The position numbers were made by a program, and so were the translations under genes. This document shows positions 48,154-57,470 of a stretch of 64,000 nucleotides of DNA, one piece after another (position 1 is the first letter of the stretch; every line of letters begins with the position of its first letter). The stretch is taken from the NCBI RefSeq assembly GCF_026210795.1, contig NC_089439.1, positions 4,774,001 to 4,838,000 of the forward strand, given 5' to 3'. The stretch is from Rhizophagus irregularis. Lineage: Eukaryota; Glomeromycota; Glomeromycetes; Glomerales; Glomeraceae. The notes beneath the pieces were generated by a model. It had not been told where the DNA came from. It searched no databases and saw only the letters and a list, made by a program, of their open reading frames with translations.

Positions 48154-49339
48154 TACATACACCATTAGCCCATATAACACCTACCGAAGTGAAAGGTAAC
48201 AAAGGTACCTTAGAAATGGGATCAGTTTTAAAGTTTGGCTTTAACAACGTGAAAAAAACCTAAAAAAAGAAAAAAAAACTCATTAATATTATCATTTATA
48301 ATAGGTTATTACATACACCATTAGCCCATATAACACCTACCGAAGTGAAAGGTAACAAAGGTACCTTAAAAATGAGATCAGCTTTAAAGTTTGGCTTTAA
48401 CAACGTGAAAGAACCTAAAAAAAGAAAAAAACTCATTAATATCATTTATAACAGGTTATTACATGCACCATTAACCTATATAACACCTACCGAAATGAAA
48501 AAAAACACAATTGGCGGTAAATCTTAGCTTTTACAACGAAAAAAAACCTAAAAAAAAAGAAAAAACACCTGTTAGTGTTGTTTCTAAAAGCTTCGCGTAC
48601 ACCAACAACCTGAATAACACCTACCGAGACTTCGCCAAAGTGGAAAGTAAGAGGTCTTCTTTAGAAAGGAAATCAAATTAAAGAACCTAAAAAAAAGAAG
48701 AAAATTGGTTAATATTGTTTACAAGAGGTTAATACATATACAAAAACTTTGAAGAGGCCGTTTAAATTAGTTCATAGTCTATATAACCGACACTTACCAA
48801 TATTTTTTCCAAATGAGAAGAAGGAAGAGTAACGAAATTGACATTAAACTTCCGTTGTGAAAAGAATCTAAAGTGAAAGAATCTAAAGTAAAAAAAAAAA
48901 TCGTTAATAGTGTTTTTAAGGTTATTAAACACGGTGTATTAAACTTCACCTACCGAGTCTTTAAAGAACGAAAAGTCTCTTTTCAAATGATATTAACGTC
49001 AAAATCCACAACGCAAAGGACCTGAAAAAAGAAAAAAAAACCTTTAGTGTAGTTTTCAAAACAAGACAAAAAAGAAGAAAAAAGAAACCAACCATCGAAT
49101 ATAAACATGATAAACAATGTTTTTAATGAAAACGTAATTAGAAAAGAAATGTAAAGGTTTGTTTTTATTAAAGGGTAGGGACAAAGAAACCAAAACAGAT
49201 CGAAGAATTTTTTAAAAAAAAATTTTTTAAGATCGTGTTACAATTGAAATTTGACGCGCCACAAAAAAATTTTTCGCCAATAAAATTAGGAGGCGCATGC
49301 CCTTGCGACATATCGCGGGTGCGATAAAAAACAAAACCC
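48154..49339 (-). repeat. Right TIR of the MULE
   Basis: Near-exact reverse complement of 43531-44709. On the plus strand its repeats read as short peptide units (EVKGNKGTLEMGSVLKFGF, EVKGNKGTLKMRSALKFGF), which gives long open frames that are probably not translated. Confidence 0.85.
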
Positions 49340-49377
49340 TTATTTTATATATTTATTTACTTTATTAAATTACTAGT

Positions 49378-51117
49378 TTGAAAGACAAATTGCAAATAAA
49401 AGTACCACAAATTAGAGCTCGGCCCTTCACTATACAGGTTGACAATTCTATTAAAGGGTTTATGAAAGAGTTTGGACAGTCTTCCAACCCTTATGTGAAG
49501 ATTAGTCAAAAAATTAATAAACTACATAATACGAATTATACTTCAAAACAAATTCGTCAACGGTAAGATAAACTATTATATACAATTAGACATTATATAA
49601 TTATATAACTTATTTATTATTCATTTATATGTTTATGATTTAGTTGGACAAGTAAACTCAATACAAACCGTAAGTATCTTACATTTTTTTTAATGCTATA
49701 TTTTTATACGAAATTCTTTTTCAAATAAATATTCTTCTTCTCTATCTCCAATGAACATTGTTTTTATAGTTTGTCTTGAACCTCTTGATATAGATGAAAA
49801 ATTATTTATTATCCAATGGGTTGAAAGTGAACCACGAGGAAATGCAATACCTTGGAAATCATTAATTCCATTAATGGAAAGTGAATTCAAGAAATTGCGC
49901 TCTGAAAGTATGGTAAAAAACTTTTGGAACCTACGAAAAAGAATTCAAGATAGTACTAAATCAAAAATAGAGGATGAGGACTCAAGAAAAAGAAAAAGAA
50001 GTCCTAAATCGACAGCGAAAGATGAACAACAACAAAAAAAAGTTTGTCGTGAACTTAATATTACTTTTAAATATGAAAACATTCCATCACATCCCTTGAA
50101 CTCAGGTTCGATAGAAACTTTATTTGAAAATGACGAGAATACACCTCCTTCGAACGCAATGGAAATCTTATGCCGAGTTGCTGCAGTGTTCGGAAATGAC
50201 CTGGTCATTTGACCATTTTTCGGATTAGGAGTCATTTGGTCAAATGACACCCCATCATTTGGCATTTGGCATTTAAATTATTCGCGAAATGACAAATGCC
50301 AAATGATTGGGTATCATTTGATTGTCATTTGCGTCCTTTGTCATTTGGTCATTTGTCATTAAAATATTTAAAGATTATTGGACAATTTATAATCACGTGA
50401 TGTACAAAAAAGGAAGGACGTAATCAAAATAATCACAATTTCACCAAATTATTTATTTTTTTACTGTAATCTGAAAATAATAAATAACACAACCATAATC
50501 ATTAAAGTGATAATAATATCTGATATGTTATTTATTATATATAATTTTATTATATAATTATATGCATAAATAAATGTTATGGCCATCTTATGATTAAATA
50601 AAGACAACAATTATATATAAAAATGGTGAAAAATGGGATCCACTACATGTGTCACAATTAAATATTTTATTGCAAAATTAATTAACTTTTATCTGTGTGG
50701 ATAAAATGATCATTAGTGAAATAATTATAAGTGAAATAATCCTGTCTATAATAATATTATTAACAAATAATAACCTGTAAAAATAATAACAAATCACGTG
50801 ATTAAAAAATCTTTACAGTCTATTGGAACTTTTTTGATTATATATATTAAACCAATTTTGTTTTAATATTTTTGTTTCTTAATTAAAATAAACAAAATAA
50901 TTAATAAAAATTCGCAGAATATTTAATATTTTTCAAATGACTTAAATGACAGGTCATTTGAGTTGCAAATGACAAATGACAAATGACTTGTCATTTGAGT
51001 TGCAAATGACAAATGACAAATGACTTGTCATTTGAGTCATTTGTTCATTTCAAGTCATTTGCCGAACACTGAGTTGCTGATGTAATGTACAAACGTGATT
51101 TTCAACAGACTATATAA
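49378..51117 (+). pseudogene. Myb-like copy H2, tail interrupted by a hAT element
   Basis: Exons about 49378-49562, 49644-49669 (26 nt) and 49770 onward. Repeat 1 reads VDNSIKGFMKEFGQSSNPYV and ends KQIRQRWTSKLNTN. Repeat 2 has DIDEKLFIIQWVESE, IPWKSLI and KLRSESMVKNFWNLRKR. The tail shares NITFKYENI with F. No ATG opens the first exon: where H has ATGTCACAA, H2 has GTACCACAA. The end MEILCRVA is cut by an 888-bp element. Reading on from 51080 after removing the element and one duplication restores a family-type end (VMYKRDFQ..) with a stop at 51115-51117. As it stands the frame runs into the element and stops at 50212. Both ends are therefore altered. Confidence 0.78.
50176..51079. mobile_element. 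888-bp non-autonomous hAT element with 8-bp duplication
   Basis: The element is 50184-51071, with ends CAGTGTTCGGAAATGAC and GTCATTTGCCGAACACTG. AGTTGCTG is duplicated exactly on both sides (50176-50183, 51072-51079), the 8-bp hallmark of hAT insertions. The subterminal zones are full of AAATGAC/GTCATTT words in both orientations. At the right end a ~43-bp unit (GACTTGTCATTTGAGTTGCA...) is tandemly repeated. The middle (50390-50930) is AT-rich with no transposase. Confidence 0.93.
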
Positions 51118-52055
51118 AGATGTTATCCGACGAACATATCCCATGTATGGCTGAGATACAATTATCAAAATTTTACATACAAACAATTCTATTATTTTTT
51201 TTTTTATAGACAATGGTGATTCATATTATTTTAATTAGATTGATATGGATATATATTGTTACTTTCATGTTTATGTGAATTTTATTATCGTATTTATTAT
51301 TTCATTTGTATTATTGTAAATTTTACATATATTAATTGATAACTTCTAGGACAATTTAAAAGAAAGTGAATTATTTAAATTACAAACTAAGAAATTTACT
51401 ACTCTAAGTTTTAGTGTTGATAATTCTAAATTAAAATAGTAAAAAAAAGCTGATAATAACAAGTACATTTGTAGATTTAAACATGAAGAACCATTATATT
51501 TATTTCAAACAAAAATACTAGTAGTAATTTACATAGTAACATAAAAATACTAAAATAAAATATTTCCTTCAGGCCATTTTGCTGAATAAATATTACCAAA
51601 ACCACCTTTTTGTAATTTAAAGCAATAAAAACGACTAGTACAATATCTAGTACCCAATTCGTATTAAGACCGTTCATCAATTTTTTTTTTTTTTTAACAA
51701 GAGGATAAATTTGACTTAAAAAACTTAGAAAATAACATTAAAACAATGTTTTATTTTCTGCAAAGCAAACAAATCTTGATAAATTTATTCACTGGTCGAA
51801 GTGGTATGGTTTCCACTATGGAAATCTTGGTGTACGTGATTGAAACTTGTCTAATTTGCATAATATTTCCATAACATTTCCACAAAAACAGGAAACTTCA
51901 TTGAAATATGGAGTAAACCATGGAAATTGGGCAGGTTTCCACCAAATTTTAATAGTATAAACCTCATGTAAACCATATCTCTTCGACCTGTAATTAATAT
52001 ATCATAATTTTATTGGTTATATAATTTCTGGCTTATGAATATACTTTTAATAATA
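51118..52055. other. Intergenic with a protein kinase relic
   Basis: No intact gene. A kinase-like fragment lies at about 51558-51660 (separate entry). From about 51690 the sequence is similar to 60190-60370, the far edge of the P450 segmental duplication. Confidence 0.5.
51555..51660 (-). pseudogene. Protein kinase glycine-loop fragment
   Basis: The minus strand reads KLQKGGFGNIYSAKWPEGNI, which resembles the glycine-rich loop and first strands of the expanded protein kinases of these fungi (GGFGxIYxAxW). A stop follows at once and nothing downstream resembles a kinase, so it is a relic. The short match makes this tentative. Confidence 0.45.
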
Positions 52056-52576
52056 CACAGTGAAATTCGATAAACCGGATCTTCGATAAACCGGATTTGG
52101 GCCTAAACCGGACTTTTTTGCTGGAACCAAATCACGTATATTAAAATAGTTTCGATATACCGGAGTTTACTAGTAAAAGCTCGATATTCGCTATAACGGA
52201 TCAATTTTCTAACCAGCAGCTATAGTAAAAATGATTCGATAAACCGGATCACGTGATCATTAACCAATAAAATTTAAGTAACGTGATGTGGTAAATCTTA
52301 ATTTTGGCCAGAATTATAAGAATCTTAATTCCGGCCGGCTGAAGTTATGTATTACTTATATCTTCAATTAAAAATGTTTTATATTCATTTTCATGAACTC
52401 TATGACTTAAAACTAAGATGAAAAAATTAAATTATAGCATATATTAGTTTTATTAGCACGAAATTTTTTTGAAAATTCAGTATAATAAAATTTCAGTTTT
52501 TTCGATATACCGGATATCCCGAAAAACGGATATTTTTAGTGGAACCGATAGATCCGGTTTATCGAATTTCACTGTG
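52056..52576. mobile_element. 521-bp Tc1/mariner-pogo-like element, TA duplication
   Basis: CACAGTGAAATTCGATAAAC and its complement bound the element, flanked by TA (52054-52055, 52577-52578). GATAAACCGGA and CGATATACCGGA words repeat inside near both ends. The centre contains TTTTGGCCAGAATTATAAG and TTCCGGCCGGC. No gene. The P450 duplicate region at about 60365 lacks it. Confidence 0.9.
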
Positions 52577-53194
52577 TATAGCGTTTATTATCACTTTAAA
52601 TTTTTACTGTGATCAGGATATATATTATTTATAAAAAAAAAAGTACTGAAAATACAGAAAAATACCAAAACAAGAAATGCAGCTTATTTACACTAATGAA
52701 AAAATAGATATAAACGAAAAAAAAATAGTTAGAAATTATAAAAATAAAATGAAAAAGTATTATCTGTTATTTGGTTGGAGTTATTAAGAAATTTTGGAAT
52801 CTATATATAATCGGTCAGGGAGTCAATTATTATTATTATAGAAACCCAGTAAATAGTTTTTGTATAAATTTATACCAAACGGGCTCATTGGCTCAAAATT
52901 AGCTCAAATTTATGCAAAAAATAATCTAATCTAGAGTCAATTATATATGGATGAGCCCATTTGGTACAAATTCATACAAAAACTATTTACTGGGAAATTA
53001 ATTCGAAAACAATATATAAAATATTTAATATAAAATATTCTGAATGAGATATCCTATATTAAAATCAGTATTAATAGTAAAATTAATTCCTATTGGGTAT
53101 TGATTATTGGAATATCCTTCGGACTTTGACTGATATCTCATATCCCCATCAAATAAATAATAAATATATTACCATCCTTCAAAAATGTAAGAAA
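52577..53194. other. 3' region of P450-1
   Basis: AT-rich. Inverted words AATAGTTTTTGTATAAAT and TTTGGTACAAATTCATACA lie near 52852 and 52960. The last ~170 bp resemble 60420-60586 downstream of P450-2. No gene seen. Confidence 0.45.
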
Positions 53195-54906
53195 TCAATT
53201 TTTTAATCTAATTTCAACTAATAAATCGACACTAAGAATCATAAGACTACCACTAGTTTTAATAGGAGTATTCATATCTGCTAAATCGATTTCATATTTT
53301 CTAAACAATAAAGCCATCAAACAAACTAATTCAATCGTTGCCAACTTTCTTCCTGGACATAATCTTGATCCTCCACCAAACATAAAAAAAGAATTCTTCT
53401 TTGGTTCAAAATTTTCATCCATCCATCTATCAGGGTTAAATTTATTAGGTTCTTCCCAATCATCATCATTATTATGAATAGCTTTAATGTTAATTAGAAA
53501 CATTGTATCAGCTGGCCAGTGATATTTCGCTATTTTATTAGGTTTATCAATATATCTTGTCAATAAGCTTACTACTGGATGAATGCGCGCTACTTCCTTT
53601 ACAATTGCTTCACAGTATCTTAAATTATAAAAATCATCTTTAGTAATTGGTCGCATTTTATCACCTTGGAATATATTTTCAATTTCATTTAGCATTTTTC
53701 TCTTTACATCTGGATTATGTGCAATATAATAGACAATGAGTGAAAACATATTCGCAGTCTATATTTGAAATAATGTTTAAATTAATTTTAAATTAAAGTA
53801 CATTACATTTATATTAAATTTCAATATTAAATTTTATATAAATCTAAACATGAAATTTTTCTAAAAAATTTACTTACTTTATAAGTTCCAGTATGAATTC
53901 CATCAAGTATATTAATACGAATTTCGGTATCACTCATAGTTCTCATGGCTTCTACACCAGTTTGAATATAATTATCATCACGAAGTGTATTTTTAATAAT
54001 CATCGATGTCAACATATCATGCGGTAATGGCTCATCCAATGGTGTTTTTTCGATTTCTTCTCTACGACTCTTAATAATTGCATTCAGTCTTTGATTAATA
54101 AATTCCATGCTTTTAAGCACTTCATCTGCTTTATTTTTAAAAAATGGAACATAATGTCGTATAAAAGGAGGAATTACGAAAAATATTGTATACTCCACAA
54201 AAAGCTTACGAAGTCCTTGAGTTAATTTCACAGAATCTTTGAATCTTGCTGATTGACCCTCGTATTTTTCATCATTGAGAGTGTCAAAATAAGCTGCCAT
54301 TGAATAAGATCTTTTACCAGTTAACAGTTTAAAAATAATATCATTCGTGTAATGACAAAACCATTCAGAAAAATCCAATTTATTTTTATTTTCTTTAATA
54401 ATTTCTTCTTTAAGAAATAACTTACTCCAATAAATTTCTAATTCATTGAAAAGTTTGTTTGTCTGATCAATAGCTTCAGTAGTAAATCTTGGTGACAAAA
54501 TAGCTTGATTAAAAAAATGATGGTTGAACATCCACGATTTATAATCATTATTTAATGATAATCCTTTTCCTTGCAATCCCAATTCTTCCGCTCCTTGGCA
54601 ATTGCGAAATTTCATCTCATGCGTATTGTTTGATGAAAAATCATCAAGATATTCTCCTCGACATAAAATTATAGATCGTACACTACCGTAAACCTCATAT
54701 ATGTCACCATATTTCTCGTAACAGTAATCGACAAACGAAATAATATCTCCATTAAACCACAAATAAACGTAAGGAAAAATGTCGATGAGTGGGAATGGAA
54801 ATAGACAAGGTAAAGGATTGACGCGAGTAAAATATTTGTAATAATAATATGTCACATACGTCATTAATATTGTAATTAACAACAAAACAAAATACTCAAT
54901 CATCAT
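53195..54906 (-). CDS. Cytochrome P450, copy 1
   Basis: Exons (minus) 54906-53878 and 53758-53195 (119-bp intron, phase 0) give 530 aa, a usual length for a microsomal P450. Residues 4-22 are an N-terminal membrane anchor, followed by a Pro-rich hinge (NPLPCLFPFPLI). The I-helix region reads HTGTYKTAN across the splice. Other signatures are EVAR (ExxR, about 398-401), FNPDRW, and the haem loop FGGGSRLCPGR with the axial Cys at about 477. It would use haem plus a P450 reductase to oxygenate a substrate that cannot be told from sequence. No clan-specific feature (for example of sterol demethylase) is seen. Duplicate of the gene at 60587-62313. Confidence 0.93.
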
Positions 54907-56010
54907 ATTATAACTTTTTTTTTAAAGCTATGATATTTTGCTTAGGCTAGGCTTAGCTCGTGTTTAAATTTAATTGGTTTTTTGTAGGCGCTGTTGTGTA
55001 CTTTTTTTGAGTATTTTTTTTTGTTATTAACTTCAGGTAAAATTTTATTTTATTTTTATTTTTTTATAACTTTATTAGTATTGGAATAATTACAAACGTA
55101 ATTAATTCCAATGTTAACGTAAGTAAGTACTGTACATTGTATCAATAAAGTATCTTCAGGTAATTTATATTTTTTAGCAATCTGCAAATTCTAACAATAT
55201 CTGAACTAATTTGATTCAAGATGTGTGATCGTCAATGATCTTTTGCATGTGGTAATTAAAATTTTTTTTATTGCTTTTGTAGATCTCTCTTTTTTTTTAA
55301 TAACTAGGGATTGGGGCGCACTTTGCCACGTTTATACAGGATGTATCATTGATCAAAAAAAAACTTTATTTGGAAAATTGTAAGAGGCTTGCAGTATTAG
55401 TAATTCAAGGCGTGCGTTATTTAATTAAAATTGATGATTGAAAATATATTGAACAAAAACAATTGTCAATTGTTTAGTATTTTAATATACTGTATTGTAT
55501 TTTTTTATAAATATAATTGCGTGGTATGATCAAAATAAATTTCCACTATTGTAAAATTATTTTTTAAAAATTATCTTTTATATTTAAAAAGTGTCAAATA
55601 GAAATTTATTATGTTACTAATGCTAATTTTTTTTTAAAAAAGGCGTGTACACGGGGTGTTCAAACACGGGTTTCCAAAAAAGTAAATTTCATATGCTGAT
55701 CATTTAATGTTGGGCAGAATTAAATTTAACGAAAACAGGGAAAAAAAAAAGAATTTGTTAAATAATCAAAATTGGCATTCAAAATCAACTTTGACGCTTT
55801 AAAATACATATACTGCATGTTCCTTTTAATATATTTATTAAAAAATTTTTTTTACATAACTTTTTAATAAAGTCACGTGATACGACTGATACGTGTATGA
55901 ACACCCCCGTATAAATTAAGAAATTTTCCATTATAAAATAATAAAAAATATTAATTTATTATTGTTTAAACCATGTATAATTAAAAAAAAATGTTTATTG
56001 TGAAATAAAT
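54907..56010. repeat. Upstream flank of P450-1, duplicated at 62314-62960
   Basis: Shared words in order: GATTCAAGATGTGTGATCGT, AATGATCTTTTGCATGTGG, TTTATACAGGATGTAT and TTTATTTGGAAAATT, then AAGGCGTGCGTTATTTAATT and ATGCTAATTTTTTTT. The main difference is the element at 55650-55911, which the other copy lacks. Confidence 0.8.
55650..55911. mobile_element. 262-bp CACGGGGTGTT-ended MITE, TA duplication
   Basis: Left end CACGGGGTGTTCAAACACGG, right end GTGTATGAACACCCCCGTA, flanked by TA (55648-55649, 55912-55913). The last base differs from the expected complement. It is absent from the matching place in the P450-2 flank (about 62780-62800). A relative lies at 63336-63568. Confidence 0.75.
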
Positions 56011-57300
56011 TATGCTTTCGTAAAAAACTTTTTTTTTTCGTTGAATAAATCAAGAAAAAAATTTATAAAATAAAGAAGGAAATGCCTTCCATTTTTTAAT
56101 TTACCTTTTTCTCTTTATTATGTAAATAAAAAACATTTTTCCATTTTTGATCCGCCCTCAGTTTTTCTCTTTTCGTTAAAAAGTTTATATTTATTTATTT
56201 ATTTATTTTATCTCTATATCCAAACTTTTTAAACTTTTTTCAAAAAAATTCATAAAATTTAAAAAAGGAATGATTTTTATTTTTGACTTTATAAATAATT
56301 TAATTTTTTAATTAAAATAGAATCAAAATGAATTTTGACCTTCCTCAATAATTTCTTTATCTTTGCTTTTTTAAAAAAAGAATTTGCAGATCATTATTTA
56401 CAATTGATTTGTCATTCTTAAAAAAAGTGATTTAATCTTAAAAGGAAATCATTTTCTTATTTTAACCTAGTAAAAAAAATATTTGACTAATCTAAAAAAG
56501 AAAGACAAATATCGAAAATCAATATAATCATTTGATTTGATCAATAAATATTGTACTTTAAAATTTTTGAAAAAAGTTTGCAATAAAATACTGCATCATC
56601 TTTTTTATAAAATCGTGGATCTATGATGGGTCCGTGCTCAAGAAATATTTCATCCCTATGAAAATGAAAGGGATCTTCTAAAATTCCTGACAACCATAAT
56701 ATCGACAGCAGTCCGATAAATGCAGATCCCGATTGAATTAAAATCACAGAATCCCGATGATCTGAAATCTTGACAGCCAAATCCTGACACTGGGATTAGT
56801 TTTAGATTAGTTAAGTTTTAATGCAATTGTTTCTAATTTCAGAAGATTAGTAATCTAGTAATATACTGTAAATAGTCCTTTTAATTAAAATAAAAAAATT
56901 TTCTTTTTAATTTTTTCATTAATAATATAGTAACGTTAGTTAATTTGCATTAATATTAATAAAATTTGCAACCAATTTGCATTGGTATTGATAAAATTTA
57001 CAAATATTTTGCATTGGTATTGGTAAAATTTACAAATATTTTACGCTAATACTAATCAAATAATTCACGCCGCCGTATTTTTAAATTATTTGTAAAATTT
57101 ATATAATTTTTTTTTTAAAAAAAACTTTGGGTTTTTGGCCGTCAAGAATTTTAACTGTCGAGATTTGTGACTATCTAGATTTTGTTTCAATCGGGATTTG
57201 GGTTTATCGGGATTTAGTTTCAATCGGGATTTGGTTTATCGGGATTTTGGCGTCGGAGTTGTAGACTGTCAATATTATGGTGTCGGGAATTTGTGGTAAA
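56011..57300. other. AT-rich DNA with an inverted pair of TCGGGAT arrays
   Basis: About 56620-56790 read on the minus strand, and 57127-57295 read on the plus strand, share CAATCGGGAT, TTATCGG and a GTC(A/G)(A/G)GATTT word, so they face each other as arms about 350 bp apart. The minus-strand frame at 56541-56780 is a translation of one arm. No gene seen. Confidence 0.55.
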
Positions 57301-57470
57301 CTCAAACAAAATGTGTTAAATTCGTTTATATTTGTGAAAAATCTAAAAAGCACCATTTTGTCCGATTTATGTCTTATTACAAAAAAAACAAAAATTAAAC
57401 AAAATGATATTTATTACACGTGAGCACAAATATAAAACAAATTTAACATATTTCCGTCGTTTTTATAGGG
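57301..57470. mobile_element. Degraded CCCTATAAAAACG-family MITE
   Basis: Carries the same AAAAGCACCATTTTGTCCG core and TTATGTCTTATTAC centre as 31573-31768. The right end TTTTTATAGGG is intact at 57470. The left end is eroded to CTCAAACAAAATGTG and no duplication is visible. Confidence 0.75.

Larger units (their letters stand above)
43522..49348 (+). mobile_element. MULE transposon with 1.18-kb TIRs and 9-bp target duplication
   Basis: The element proper is 43531-49339 (5809 bp). It begins GGGTTTTGTTTTTTATCGCA and ends with the exact complement, and is flanked by TTATTTTAT on both sides (43522-43530, 49340-49348). The inverted repeats run about 43531-44709 and 48154-49339 and are nearly identical. 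Inside is one plus-strand gene for a MULE-type transposase. The 9-bp duplication and transposase type agree with Mutator-like elements. Near-identical TIRs suggest recent movement. It separates the Myb-like copies H and H2. Confidence 0.93.

Noticed and set aside
48027-48527. Open frames in the MULE right arm
   Set aside because: They arise from the TIR repeat units. No start, domain or independent conservation supports them as genes. Reported instead as an observation.
56541-56780. 79-codon minus-strand frame
   Set aside because: It translates one arm of the TCGGGAT inverted arrays.
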